DNA from: CAZSDU01 sp964605775
GTDB taxonomy: Bacteria; Bacteroidota; Bacteroidia; Bacteroidales; FEN-979
Assembly (NCBI GenBank): GCA_964605775.1
Contig: CAZSDU010000006.1
Span: 1-64,000, forward strand
Reading direction: 5' to 3'
DNA length: 64,000 bases
The translations under genes were made by a program, and so were the position numbers. Shown here one piece after another: positions 1 through 7,860 of the stretch. Below the pieces are notes generated by a model. That model made no database searches. It saw only the letters and a list, made by a program, of their open reading frames with translations, and was not told where the DNA came from. How positions within the stretch are numbered: the stretch's first letter is position 1; every line of letters begins with the position of its first letter.

Positions 1-7
1 AACACGT

Positions 8-35
8 AAAAAAAAGGAGGCTGTTAAGCCTCCTT
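8..35 (-). terminator. Intrinsic terminator after tRNA-Lys
   Basis: A perfect 8-bp stem (14-21 with 28-35) closes a 6-nt loop. On the minus strand it is followed by a run of eight U (complement of 8-15). It lies directly behind the tRNA-Lys gene, and its first base coincides with the last A of the encoded CCA end, so termination and 3'-end formation are tightly packed. Confidence 0.85.
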
Positions 36-110
36 GGTGATCCGCCTGGGATTCGAACCCAGGACCCCCGCCTTAAAAGGGCGATGCTCTACCTGCTGAG
101 CTAGCGAATC
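35..110 (-). tRNA. tRNA-Lys (anticodon TTT)
   Basis: The reverse complement folds as a complete cloverleaf. There is a 7-bp acceptor stem (GATTCGC with GCGGATC, one G-T pair), a D arm with AGCTCAG..GGTAGAGC, a 5-bp anticodon stem around the loop CTTTTAA (anticodon TTT, lysine), and a T arm with the TTCGAAT loop. The discriminator base is A, and a genomically encoded CCA follows at 37-35. The RNA reads AAA/AAG lysine codons. Confidence 0.96.
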
Positions 111-131
111 TTCATATTAATTTTGAGGGTG

Positions 132-139
132 CAAAAGTA
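132..139 (-). promoter_or_regulatory. Putative -7 promoter element for tRNA-Lys
   Basis: The minus strand reads TACTTTTG, which matches the Bacteroidota -7 consensus TAnnTTTG, 22 nt before the tRNA 5' end. The expected -33 TTTG is not clear because the upstream DNA is the AT-rich tandem repeat. Confidence 0.6.
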
Positions 140-143
140 CAAC

Positions 144-178
144 AAAAATTAAAAATTAAAAATTAAAAATTAAAAATT
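144..178. repeat. Tandem 7-bp repeat, five copies of AAAAATT
   Basis: Five perfect copies of AAAAATT stand head to tail between the tRNA promoter and the 3' end of the TsaC-like gene. It is a simple low-complexity repeat in A/T phase and could act as an upstream AT-rich promoter element for the tRNA or simply vary by slippage. No gene is present in it. Confidence 0.9.
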
Positions 179-201
179 ACTAAGTAATTGTCTTTCAATA
201 A

Positions 202-819
202 CTAAATAAGTGATATGTCTCCTTTGCCTTCTCTTACAACGAACATTTCTTCACCGGTGCAATCAATTATGGTGGAAGGAATATTGCCACAATGACCGGA
301 GTCAATTACAATGTCGACCAACTTGTAAAACCGTTCATAAATCAATTCGGGATCTGTCAGGTAATCCACTATTTCATCCTCATGGTGAATGGAAGTGGTC
401 ATGATCGGATTCCCAAGGTGCTCTACGATCCTGATTGGAACTATATGATCTGGTATCCTGATCCCAACTGTCTTTTTCTTGCTCTGAAAAAAATGAGGGA
501 CCTCATTGTTGGCGTTCAGAATGAATGTAAAAGGTCCGGGTAAAGCCCGGCGCATGACTTTGTAGGTATGATTCGGTATGGGTTTTGAATAATTGGAAAG
601 TTCGCTGAGACTGCTGCAAATAATAGAAAAATTTGCTTTCTCCCGCTTGATGCCTTTGATCTGGGCTACCCTGTCCACCGCTTTGATCTGTCTGATATCA
701 CAGCCCAGACCATAAACCGTATCCGTTGGGTAAATAATTACTCCACCCTGACGCAGGCAATTTACAACTATCTTCAATTGCCGTTCACTGGGATTGTCGG
801 GATGTATCTTAAGGAGCAT
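202..819 (-). CDS. Sua5/YciO/YrdC family L-threonylcarbamoyladenylate synthase-like protein
   Basis: Protein of 205 aa made of one YrdC-like domain. Proteins of this fold make threonylcarbamoyl-AMP from threonine, bicarbonate and ATP, the first step of the t6A37 modification of ANN-decoding tRNAs; the YciO subgroup has a less certain role. Visible signatures are GGVIIYPTDTVYGLGCD near residue 26, the lysine-rich RIPDH segment around 122 and STIID near 181. There is no C-terminal Sua5 domain, so it is the short TsaC/YciO form. The ATG at 819 lies just inside the ATCGT inverted-repeat spacer. It is adjacent to a tRNA-Lys whose ANN codons would need t6A, which is probably coincidental. The family is certain; the choice between TsaC and YciO is not. 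Confidence 0.88.
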   Translation of the reverse strand: MLLKIHPDNPSERQLKIVVNCLRQGGVIIYPTDTVYGLGCDIRQIKAVDRVAQIKGIKREKANFSIICSSLSELSNYSKPIPNHTYKVMRRALPGPFTFILNANNEVPHFFQSKKKTVGIRIPDHIVPIRIVEHLGNPIMTTSIHHEDEIVDYLTDPELIYERFYKLVDIVIDSGHCGNIPSTIIDCTGEEMFVVREGKGDISLI

Positions 820-830
820 CTACGATGTAC

Positions 831-952
831 GATTTACGATTAACGATTGAAAATTTGCATGTTGCAGTTTAAAATCTGTTGAGGAAATATTTGATTTTAA
901 CGAGTCCCAAAAGTAGAAATAAATCTAAAATCATCAATCGTCAATCGTAAAT
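831..952. repeat. ATCGT-type inverted repeat in the tsaC-ffs spacer
   Basis: The arm at 831-849 (repeating GATTTACGATTAACGATTG) is matched with one mismatch by the inverse complement at 935-952. Each arm contains two or three copies of the unit ATCGT/ACGAT. The 85 bp between the arms is AT-rich and holds no convincing gene. It resembles the small degenerate extragenic ATCGTAAATCGT repeats scattered in Bacteroidota chromosomes. On RNA it could fold as a long-range hairpin between the SRP RNA and the downstream TsaC-like gene. Confidence 0.7.
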
Positions 953-959
953 AAAAAAT

Positions 960-1056
960 GGGTAAGCCCCTTATATCGCACCGCTCAACCATTTTACCCT
1001 TGCTTCCTTCCAGACCTGGGGGAGTTCAATGGGAGCTGGTCGTATAAGACTTACCC
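960..1056 (-). ncRNA. ffs: Signal recognition particle RNA, small bacterial (4.5S) type
   Basis: The minus strand gives a 97-nt RNA whose ends pair (GGGTAAG with CTTACCC). Its apical part carries the near-invariant SRP domain IV segment AGGTCTGGAAGGAAGCA, including the GGAA tetraloop and the asymmetric-loop bases that bind Ffh. The RNA joins Ffh to target signal sequences to the receptor FtsY, which is encoded in this window at 32.9 kb. A TAACTTTG promoter element ends 4 nt before its first base. It is too short for the Alu-type RNA of Firmicutes. Confidence 0.95.
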
Positions 1057-1060
1057 GCTG

Positions 1061-1068
1061 CAAAGTTA
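1061..1068 (-). promoter_or_regulatory. -7 promoter element of ffs
   Basis: The minus strand reads TAACTTTG, a full match to TAnnTTTG. Transcription starting 4-6 nt downstream would begin at the first paired base of the SRP RNA, which supports both calls. No clear -33 box is visible. Confidence 0.7.
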
Positions 1069-1112
1069 TTAATTTTCCCGTTTCATCCGTAATCACATGA
1101 GGTTTTTTTTTG

Positions 1113-1120
1113 TATGTTTG
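1113..1120 (+). promoter_or_regulatory. -7 promoter element for the DUF4199 gene
   Basis: TATGTTTG matches TAnnTTTG. A start site around 1126 lies downstream of the first in-frame ATG (1097), which argues that translation begins at the ATG at 1145. Confidence 0.6.
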
Positions 1121-1144
1121 CCTGAAACAATAAAACAACAAGGT

Positions 1145-1672
1145 ATGGAAGAAAAATCACGTTCTGCCACAGTACAAGGTTTGTACTTTGGTATTATTAC
1201 CGGCCTGGCCATTGTCATTTTTTCGCTCGTTTTGTACGTCGCGGATCTATACATGAATCGTTATGTGTCTGCCATTAGTTACCTTTTCCTGATTGCAGGG
1301 ATGATTTATGGAGCAATGGAGTACCGGAAAAAATACAGAAAGGATGTCATGACTTACGGACAAGCGTTCTCCTCCTGCTTCATGATTGGTTTGTTTGCGA
1401 GCATTGTGGTGGCATTTTATACTTATATTTTTGCCCAGTTTATCCATCCTGGCTTTGTACAGGAAATCCTTGACCAGTCAAGGGAAAAGCTGATGGAACA
1501 AAATTCAAACCTTTCTGAGGATCAGATAGAGGCAGCCATGCAGTGGACAGAGAAATTCACCACTCCTGTGATGATGATGGTCTGGGGCTTTGTTGGCTAT
1601 GTGATGGTGTCTGCCGTTATCAGCCTGATCGCTGCAATCTTTGTGAAGAAGGAAGAAGTAGTCTCGGTTTAA
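1145..1672 (+). CDS. DUF4199 family integral membrane protein
   Basis: Protein of 175 aa from the ATG at 1145; an earlier in-frame ATG at 1097 precedes the likely transcription start. Four hydrophobic segments are visible (about residues 10-30, 38-57, 73-95 and 137-160), with a charged stretch around 100-130 that is probably on one membrane face. The family is widespread in Bacteroidota and has no established function. It ends 9 nt before a glycosyltransferase of the DPM1/GtrB type, a pairing common in the phylum, so the two are probably co-transcribed and may cooperate in envelope glycan work. No catalytic motif is visible. Confidence 0.8.
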   Translation: MEEKSRSATVQGLYFGIITGLAIVIFSLVLYVADLYMNRYVSAISYLFLIAGMIYGAMEYRKKYRKDVMTYGQAFSSCFMIGLFASIVVAFYTYIFAQFIHPGFVQEILDQSREKLMEQNSNLSEDQIEAAMQWTEKFTTPVMMMVWGFVGYVMVSAVISLIAAIFVKKEEVVSV

Positions 1673-1681
1673 TCATTTTTC

Positions 1682-2617
1682 ATGGATATTTCCATTGTAG
1701 TACCCTTACTGAACGAGGAGGAATCTCTTCCCGAGCTTGCCGAATGGATTCGACAGGTGATGGATACCCATCATTATTCATATGAAATCATTTTTGTGGA
1801 TGATGGAAGCAGAGATCATTCATGGCCCGTGATACAAGATATCAGGCGACATGATCCTCACGTCAAGGGAATTAAGTTTCGCCGCAATTATGGCAAAGCT
1901 GCTGCGCTGAATGTCGGATTCAACAAGGCTGAAGGGGAGGTTGTTTTTACCATGGATGCTGATCTTCAGGATAGTCCTGAGGAGATCCCTGAAATGTATC
2001 GCATGATCCGTGAGGAGGGATTTGACCTGGTTTCCGGCTGGAAAAAGAAACGTCAGGATCCCCTGACGAAAACCATCCCTACGAAATTCTATAATTGGTC
2101 GGCCCGGAGGGTTTCGGGGATTAAACTGCATGATTTTAATTGTGGACTGAAAGCTTACCGTAATTCATTGGTGAAAAGCATTGAAGTTTATGGAGAAATG
2201 CACAGGTATATCCCATTCCTTGCCAAATGGGCTGGATTTTCGAAAATTGGAGAAAAGATCGTGCATCATCAAAAGCGGAAATTCGGGAGAACAAAATACG
2301 GAATCGATCGGTTTTATAAGGGATATCTTGATCTTCTGACCATTTCCTTTACTGCACGTTTCGGAAAAAGACCCATGCATTTTTTTGGACTTTGGGGAAC
2401 CTTAATTTTCTTTATTGGATTTATCATTGCAGGATATCTGGCTTATGCCAAATTTTTTATGCAGGAATTTAAGATGACCGACCGTCCGTTATTTTATTTT
2501 GGTATCCTGGCTATGATTCTCGGCACTCAGTTGTTTGTCGCGGGCTTCCTCGGGGAACTGATCTCCCGGAATTCCTATGATCGTAACCATTACCTGATCG
2601 AAGAACTCCTTGATTGA
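1682..2617 (+). CDS. Family 2 glycosyltransferase, DPM1/GtrB-like, membrane anchored
   Basis: Protein of 311 aa. The N-terminal GT-A domain has the opening SIVVPLLNEEESLPEL, the nucleotide-binding VDDGSRD near residue 40, and the metal-binding MDADLQDSPEEI near residue 96. Two hydrophobic helices (about 235-258 and 268-292) lie at the C-terminus. This is the layout of polyprenyl-phosphate glycosyltransferases, which move a sugar from a nucleotide donor to undecaprenyl phosphate at the inner leaflet. Sugar and donor cannot be read from the sequence. It is followed 6 nt later by the histidine kinase and is probably in one operon with the DUF4199 gene. Confidence 0.9.
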   Translation: MDISIVVPLLNEEESLPELAEWIRQVMDTHHYSYEIIFVDDGSRDHSWPVIQDIRRHDPHVKGIKFRRNYGKAAALNVGFNKAEGEVVFTMDADLQDSPEEIPEMYRMIREEGFDLVSGWKKKRQDPLTKTIPTKFYNWSARRVSGIKLHDFNCGLKAYRNSLVKSIEVYGEMHRYIPFLAKWAGFSKIGEKIVHHQKRKFGRTKYGIDRFYKGYLDLLTISFTARFGKRPMHFFGLWGTLIFFIGFIIAGYLAYAKFFMQEFKMTDRPLFYFGILAMILGTQLFVAGFLGELISRNSYDRNHYLIEELLD

Positions 2618-2623
2618 TAAGTG

Positions 2624-3802
2624 ATGGAAACGATCAAACGTGTCAGCTTTCTGAAGCAGGTAAACATCTTTACTGAAACACCTGAAGAATTGCTGCATCA
2701 GATCGCTGAAAACCTGGTTGAAATGGAATTCAGCAGGGGTGATCACATCGTGCTTAAGGGTGAACTGGGTGATTCCATGTACATTGTCATTCATGGTCTG
2801 GTTAAGGTACATGATGGAGATCACATTTTTTCAGTATTGAAGAAAGGGGATGTTTTCGGGAAATATTATCTTCTTGACCGTAAAGAAAGATCTGCAACGG
2901 TTACTGCTTTGGAGCTGACACGACTTTTTTGTTTTAAACAGGAAATCTTCTATGAGATCACACGAAATGAGGGAACCATAATCCAAGGCATCCTCAGGGA
3001 ACTGGTCAGAAGACTCAGGGATATGAACCTGGCCGAAGAGCAAATGGTCATCCAGAACCAGGAAATCATCCGGCAAAAGGAAACACTTGAAAAACAGAAA
3101 AAAGAACTGCTTGAACTCAATGCCACCAAGGATAAGTTCTTCTCTATCATTGCCCACGATTTGAGAAGTCCCATCAGTGTCCTGATCACCCTCTCCGAAG
3201 TCCTTAAAACGGACATGGATTTGCTCAGCCCTGAAAAGAAAAACGAGATCCTTGACAGCCTTCACAATCTCTCCCTCAACTATCTCAAGTTATTGGATAA
3301 TCTGCTTCAATGGGCAACGGCTCAGTCGGGCAGGATGAACCCTGAACCCTCTGCTTTTTCTTTGCCTGCTGCAATCAGGGAAGTGCTGGATTTCTATCAA
3401 GCCAATGCGCAGAAAAAAAATATCTCTCTTGAGTATATCCAAACTTCAGAAATAAGCGTTTTTGCTGATAAAAACATGATCAGAACGGTCTTGCGTAACC
3501 TGATTTCCAATGGCATTAAATATACCCTTCCTGGAGGGAAAATCAGGGTGTCCGTTGAAGAAAACAGTAAACACGCAGTGGTGAAAGTCAGGGATGACGG
3601 CGTTGGATTGTCAACCGAGCAGCTTTCCCGCTTATTTAGCATTGACCAGGCGCATTCAACAAAAGGAACTGCCAATGAACCGGGAACAGGACTTGGCCTC
3701 ATCCTTTGCAAGGAATTTGTTGAAAAAAATGGGGGTATCCTCAAAATTTTCAGTAAGCCAGGCAATGGCAGTACTTTTGAATTTTCACTTCCCAAATCCT
3801 GA
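2624..3802 (+). CDS. Cyclic-nucleotide-binding sensor histidine kinase
   Basis: About 392 aa. A Crp-type cyclic-nucleotide-binding domain covers roughly residues 10-120, a predicted coiled coil 130-170, a HisKA dimerisation domain begins near 172 with the phospho-acceptor in FFSIIAHDLRSP (His about 178), and a HATPase_c domain follows with an N box (NLISNGIKYT), G1 (DDGVGLS) and G2 (GTGLGLIL). There is no signal peptide or membrane segment, so the sensor is cytoplasmic. No response regulator is encoded nearby, so the partner is unknown. GTG at 2621 and ATG at 2624 are adjacent; ATG was chosen. It sits between glycosyltransferase genes, which suggests but does not prove a link to envelope glycan control. 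Confidence 0.9.
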   Translation: METIKRVSFLKQVNIFTETPEELLHQIAENLVEMEFSRGDHIVLKGELGDSMYIVIHGLVKVHDGDHIFSVLKKGDVFGKYYLLDRKERSATVTALELTRLFCFKQEIFYEITRNEGTIIQGILRELVRRLRDMNLAEEQMVIQNQEIIRQKETLEKQKKELLELNATKDKFFSIIAHDLRSPISVLITLSEVLKTDMDLLSPEKKNEILDSLHNLSLNYLKLLDNLLQWATAQSGRMNPEPSAFSLPAAIREVLDFYQANAQKKNISLEYIQTSEISVFADKNMIRTVLRNLISNGIKYTLPGGKIRVSVEENSKHAVVKVRDDGVGLSTEQLSRLFSIDQAHSTKGTANEPGTGLGLILCKEFVEKNGGILKIFSKPGNGSTFEFSLPKS

Positions 3803-3808
3803 TCACGA

Positions 3809-4960
3809 ATGACTGATCCCATGAGTGTTGTTCTGATCGGTCCCGCGCATCCCTTACGCGGAGGACTCGCAACTTTTAATGAACGCCTGATCAGGGAATA
3901 CCTCAAACGGGGAGACATGGCGAGTATCGTGACATTCAGCCTGCAATATCCATCTTTGTTTTTTCCAGGTAAAACTCAGTTTTCGACCGAACCACCCCCG
4001 GGTGATATTCCCATTAGCATAAAAGTCAATGCGGTTAATCCGTTAAACTGGATCCGGGTTGGGATGGGATTAAAAAAACAAAGACCGGATCTTGTTCTTG
4101 TCAAATACTGGATGCCTTTTATGGCACCCTGCTTCGGAACAATATGCCGGATTATAAAACGTAATCGTCATACGCGGGTGATATCCATCATCGACAATAT
4201 CATCCCTCATGAAAAAAGACCGGGGGACAGGTTCTTATCTCAATTCTGGGTAAATTCAGCCGATGGTTTCGTCGTCATGTCCAGGGCTGTTTTAACTGAA
4301 ATGGATACATTTACTGGTAAACTTCCCAAGATTTATTGTCCCCATCCGCTGTATGATAACTTTGGCGAAATTTTATCAAGGGAAGTTGCCCTAAAACAAT
4401 TGAATTTGGACCCTCAGTTTCGCTATCTTCTTTTTTTTGGTTTTATCAGAGACTACAAAGGCCTGGACCTTTTGCTTCATTCATTTCATGATGCTCGAGT
4501 AAAAGCTTCAGGGATAAAATTGCTGGTAGCCGGAGAGTTTTACTGCGATTCCAAACCTTATGATGATCTGATTCAGGAATACCAGCTACAGGATCAGGTG
4601 ATTATGAGTAACGATTTCATTCCGGACAGCCAGGTACGGAATTATTTCTGCGCTGCCGATTTGGTGGTTCAGCCCTATAAAAGTGCAACACAGAGCGGGG
4701 TCACACAAATCGCCTATCATTTCAATAAACCCATGATCATTACCAATGTGGGTGGACTTGCCGAATTTGTCCCCGATAATAAGGTTGGATATGTGGTTGA
4801 ACCATCTCCCGAAGAAATTGCCACAGCCATCCTGAAATTCTATTCAGAGGGTAGGGAAGCTGAATTTTCTTCCAATGCAGCGGTTGAAAAAGAAAAATAC
4901 TCCTGGGAACGTATGTTGGAAACCATTGATAAACTGATGTTATATGATCATCCGAAGTAA
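3809..4960 (+). CDS. GT4-like (group 1) glycosyltransferase
   Basis: Protein of 383 aa with a GT-B shape. The N-terminal half has the glycine-rich VVLIGPAHPLRGGLATF acceptor-side loop. The C-terminal half has FFGFIRDYKGLDLLL near residue 210 and the donor-binding region around 297-325 (SGVTQIAYHF..VGGLAEFVPD). It would transfer a sugar from a nucleotide donor to a glycan or lipid acceptor at the cytoplasmic face. It starts 6 nt after the histidine kinase gene; ATG at 3821 is an alternative start. Its 3' end overlaps the HddA gene by 17 nt, so the two are translationally coupled and a heptose donor is a reasonable guess for its substrate. Confidence 0.88.
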   Translation: MTDPMSVVLIGPAHPLRGGLATFNERLIREYLKRGDMASIVTFSLQYPSLFFPGKTQFSTEPPPGDIPISIKVNAVNPLNWIRVGMGLKKQRPDLVLVKYWMPFMAPCFGTICRIIKRNRHTRVISIIDNIIPHEKRPGDRFLSQFWVNSADGFVVMSRAVLTEMDTFTGKLPKIYCPHPLYDNFGEILSREVALKQLNLDPQFRYLLFFGFIRDYKGLDLLLHSFHDARVKASGIKLLVAGEFYCDSKPYDDLIQEYQLQDQVIMSNDFIPDSQVRNYFCAADLVVQPYKSATQSGVTQIAYHFNKPMIITNVGGLAEFVPDNKVGYVVEPSPEEIATAILKFYSEGREAEFSSNAAVEKEKYSWERMLETIDKLMLYDHPK

Positions 4961-5966
4961 AGCTCCCCTACGGCTTGGCCTGGCCGGCGGAGGTACCGAT
5001 GTAGCACCATATTCTGAGCTTTTCGGCGGCGCTATCCTGAACGCTACCATCAGCATGTATGCCTGGGCCAGCATTCAACCCAGGAACGACGGGAAAATCG
5101 TGTTTCATGCACTGGATAAACAGGAAAAGTACCTTTTTGATGCGCTTCCCAGATTACCGGTTGACGGGAAGCTGGATCTGCATAAAGGAGTGTACAACAG
5201 GGTGGTCGACACGTATAGCTGTAAACCGCTTTCTTTTGAGTTATCCACCTATGTCGATGCCCCTCCGGGTTCAGGCCTGGGAACCTCCTCAACCCTTGTC
5301 GTTGCCATTCTGGGCGCTTTCTCGGAATGGCTTAATCTTCCTCTGGGAGAATATGATCTGGCCCATCTGGCCTATGAAATTGAAAGGATTGATCTAAACA
5401 TGGCCGGGGGTAAACAGGATCAATATGCAGCTACTTTCGGAGGGGTGAATTTTATGGAGTTTTCCGCTGAGGATAAAGTTATTGTTAATCCCATGCGAAT
5501 CAAGGATAGATATCTTGATGAACTATCACATAACCTTATCCTTTACCATACGGAAACAAGCAGGTTATCTTCAAAAATTATCGAACAACAAACCAGAAAC
5601 GTACTGCAGAAAAATGAAAAGTCGATCGAAGCCATGCATAAGCTGAAAGAACAGGCAGTTCGGATGAAAGAGGCCTTACTGATGGGAAAATTGGACGAAA
5701 TAGGGGAGATCCTTGATTTTGGATGGCATTTCAAAAAAAACCTTGCGGAAGGTGTCAGTAGTCCTTTTATTGATGAAATTTATGAGACTGCCATGAAAAA
5801 CGGAGCTACGGGAGGGAAAATTTCCGGGGCCGGAGGTGGAGGGTTTATGTTTTTTTATTGCCCTGAAAACACCAGTTCACAGGTGATCGCTTCTTTGAAA
5901 CAGTTCGGAGGTCAGACAAAACGTTATGAATTTACCTCAAAAGGACTGTCAACATGGACGTTTTAG
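4944..5966 (+). CDS. hddA: GHMP-family D-glycero-D-manno-heptose 7-phosphate kinase
   Basis: Protein of 340 aa. It opens with the sugar-kinase signature RSKAPLRLGLAGGGTDV, has the GHMP ATP loop PPGSGLGTSSTLV near residue 107, and ends with the third GHMP motif GGKISGAGGGGFMFF near residue 292. HddA phosphorylates D-glycero-D-manno-heptose 7-phosphate at C1 in the GDP-heptose route. The assignment against fucokinase-like or other GHMP kinases rests on the motifs and on the gmhA, hddC and gmhB genes that follow within 2.5 kb. The start overlaps the preceding glycosyltransferase gene by 17 nt. Confidence 0.9.
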   Translation: MIIRSKAPLRLGLAGGGTDVAPYSELFGGAILNATISMYAWASIQPRNDGKIVFHALDKQEKYLFDALPRLPVDGKLDLHKGVYNRVVDTYSCKPLSFELSTYVDAPPGSGLGTSSTLVVAILGAFSEWLNLPLGEYDLAHLAYEIERIDLNMAGGKQDQYAATFGGVNFMEFSAEDKVIVNPMRIKDRYLDELSHNLILYHTETSRLSSKIIEQQTRNVLQKNEKSIEAMHKLKEQAVRMKEALLMGKLDEIGEILDFGWHFKKNLAEGVSSPFIDEIYETAMKNGATGGKISGAGGGGFMFFYCPENTSSQVIASLKQFGGQTKRYEFTSKGLSTWTF

Positions 5967-6003
5967 TTATAGAGCAGATCATTTTCACGCTGTGTAAGTA
6001 AAT

Positions 6004-6537
6004 ATGATTAGTATGAATAATTTCCTTGCGTTGGTTAACAGCAGGTACTCAGTCAGGAGTTACCAGGATAAACCTGTTGAAGAAGAAAAACTGAATTATA
6101 TTCTGGAATGTGGGAGAATGGCTCCATCGGCTGCCAACTATCAGCCATGGCATGTCATTGTGATTCAGGACAAGGCAATGCGTGAGTTGCTTTCTATGAC
6201 ATACTCCCGGGCATGGTTGACCCAGGCGCCGGTAATTCTGGTGGTTTGCGGAGATCATGACCTTGCCTGGAAAAGAGCTGATGGGAAAGACCATACAGAT
6301 ATTGATATATCCATAATGGTAGACCATATGACGCTTGCATCTGCTGAACAGGGATTAGGAACCTGCTGGATTTGTAATTTCAACGCGCACAAGGCCTGTG
6401 AATTGCTCAAGCTTCCACCTAACCTTGAACCCATCGCATTTCTTTCCCTTGGATATCCTGGAAAAGAAACGGATAGCCATTCCCGTCATCATCTCAGGAA
6501 ATCTCTTTCTGAGATTGTTCATTGGGGCAAATACTGA
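6004..6537 (+). CDS. Nitroreductase family protein
   Basis: Protein of 177 aa with the flavin-binding opening SRYSVRSYQDKPVEEEKL, the second FMN segment APSAANYQPWHVIVI near residue 40, and GLGTCWICNF near residue 118. Family members are FMN-dependent NAD(P)H oxidoreductases that reduce nitro groups, quinones or flavins. It interrupts the heptose genes (hddA before, gmhA after) on the same strand, but a new promoter word starts after it. No heptose-related redox step is known to need such an enzyme, so its place is likely incidental. ATG at 6004 or 6013 could be the start. Confidence 0.88.
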   Translation: MISMNNFLALVNSRYSVRSYQDKPVEEEKLNYILECGRMAPSAANYQPWHVIVIQDKAMRELLSMTYSRAWLTQAPVILVVCGDHDLAWKRADGKDHTDIDISIMVDHMTLASAEQGLGTCWICNFNAHKACELLKLPPNLEPIAFLSLGYPGKETDSHSRHHLRKSLSEIVHWGKY

Positions 6538-6540
6538 CGG

Positions 6541-6548
6541 TAATTTTG
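6541..6548 (+). promoter_or_regulatory. -7 promoter element for gmhA-hddC-gmhB
   Basis: TAATTTTG fits TAnnTTTG, lies 4 nt after the nitroreductase stop codon and 29 nt before the gmhA ATG. No perfect -33 TTTG is seen at the usual distance, so the call is moderate. It would let the last three heptose genes be transcribed separately from the upstream block. Confidence 0.5.
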
Positions 6549-6576
6549 TAATTTCGCTACTCCTCAATCTCGTTTT

Positions 6577-7155
6577 ATGAGTATAAGCAAATCCATCCAA
6601 CAGTCTATCGAAGTCAAGCAGAAAATCCTGGCTGATGCAATCCTTTTAAAAACCATTGGTGAGGTCGCTGAAACCTGCATCAAGGCATTCTGCAACGGGA
6701 ACAAAGTGTTGTTATGTGGCAATGGGGGAAGCGCCGCGGATGCCCAGCACCTTGCCGCTGAATTTTCGGGAAGGTTTTATTATGATCGTCCTCCCTTGCC
6801 TGCTGAAGCATTGCACGTCAACACCTCTTACCTTACCGCCGTGGCCAATGACTATTCCTTTGATGAAGTCTATGCCAGACTGCTCAGGGGAACCGCCAAA
6901 TCAGGGGATATCCTCATCGGACTTTCCACTTCCGGAAACTCAAAAAATGTGATCCGTGCATTTGAAACTGCCCGTGAACTGGGTATCATTACGGTCGGAC
7001 TGACAGGTGAAAGTGGTGGAAGGATGAAAGATATTTGCGACTTTCTGATTAATGTTCCATCAAAAGATACACCAAGGATACAGGAATCGCATATCATGAT
7101 CGGACACATCATTTGTGAAATCGTGGAAGCTTCCATTTTCCCCAAAGCAAACTGA
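6577..7155 (+). CDS. gmhA: Sedoheptulose 7-phosphate isomerase
   Basis: Protein of 192 aa with a single SIS domain. The segment LLCGNGGSAADAQHLAAEF (from about residue 46) and GLSTSGNSKNVIRAF (from about 112) are the phosphosugar-binding loops of GmhA, and the length matches the family. It converts sedoheptulose 7-phosphate to D-glycero-D-manno-heptose 7-phosphate, the first committed step for both ADP- and GDP-heptose. The next gene begins 3 nt after its stop codon. The late HIMIGHIICEIVE helix holds the conserved His/Glu pair used in catalysis. Confidence 0.94.
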   Translation: MSISKSIQQSIEVKQKILADAILLKTIGEVAETCIKAFCNGNKVLLCGNGGSAADAQHLAAEFSGRFYYDRPPLPAEALHVNTSYLTAVANDYSFDEVYARLLRGTAKSGDILIGLSTSGNSKNVIRAFETARELGIITVGLTGESGGRMKDICDFLINVPSKDTPRIQESHIMIGHIICEIVEASIFPKAN

Positions 7156-7158
7156 TTC

Positions 7159-7860
7159 GTGGAAGCGATAATCCTGGCTGGCGGATTGGGGACTCGTTTA
7201 CAAACCTTAGTAAGCGAAGTACCTAAATCAATGGCCATGGTGAACAACAGGCCTTTTCTTGAATATTTGCTCGATTACATCATTGACCAGGGAGTGAGCA
7301 AAGTAGTGCTTTCAGTAGGATATATGCGTGAATATATCATCAATCATTTCAAGCATCAATATCTGTCATTGAAGATTTCCTACGCGGTGGAAGAAGAACC
7401 CTTAGGTACCGGAGGCGGAATCCGTCTGTCTTTCTGGCATGTGGATGGAGACAGGGCATTCGTACTGAATGGCGACAGTATGTTCAGACTGGATTACCGA
7501 CAGCTTCTGGCAGAACACCTGAGAAAAAAATCTGCAGCCACCCTTGCATTAAGAAAACTCAATAACACCGGTCGGTTTGGTAAGGTTTGTCTAAATCGGA
7601 CTAATCGTATCATTGGGTTTACAGAAAAAGAGAAAAATTCCGGGCCCGGTTACATCAATGGTGGGGTTTATGTTATCGAAAAAAAATCGCTGATGGAACC
7701 AGAATTCAGGGGAAAATTTTCGATAGAAAAGGATTATTTTGAGCGTTGTTATAAGGAGAACAGGATGTTTGGGTTTCCTTCTAAGGATTATTTCCTTGAT
7801 ATTGGGATCCCGGAGGATTATAAAAAGGCACAAAATGACTTTAAAGGATTTGGAAATTGA
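7159..7860 (+). CDS. hddC: D-glycero-alpha-D-manno-heptose 1-phosphate guanylyltransferase (nucleotidyltransferase)
   Basis: Protein of 233 aa starting with GTG. It has the sugar nucleotidyltransferase signature ILAGGLGTRLQTLV..VPKSMA at residues 4-25, the GTGGGIRL loop near 84, and the metal-binding LNGDS near 103. It would activate heptose 1-phosphate with GTP to give GDP-heptose. The GTP specificity is inferred from the neighbouring HddA kinase and the absence of the ADP-pathway enzyme HldE, not from a diagnostic residue. Its 3' end overlaps the gmhB start by 26 nt. Confidence 0.88.
   Translation: MEAIILAGGLGTRLQTLVSEVPKSMAMVNNRPFLEYLLDYIIDQGVSKVVLSVGYMREYIINHFKHQYLSLKISYAVEEEPLGTGGGIRLSFWHVDGDRAFVLNGDSMFRLDYRQLLAEHLRKKSAATLALRKLNNTGRFGKVCLNRTNRIIGFTEKEKNSGPGYINGGVYVIEKKSLMEPEFRGKFSIEKDYFERCYKENRMFGFPSKDYFLDIGIPEDYKKAQNDFKGFGN

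Noticed and set aside
144..178. CRISPR-like array
   Set aside because: It is a 7-bp simple repeat without spacers, and there are no cas genes.
5050..5397. Overlapping open frames within hddA on both strands
   Set aside because: These are shadows in other frames of a well-supported GHMP kinase gene.
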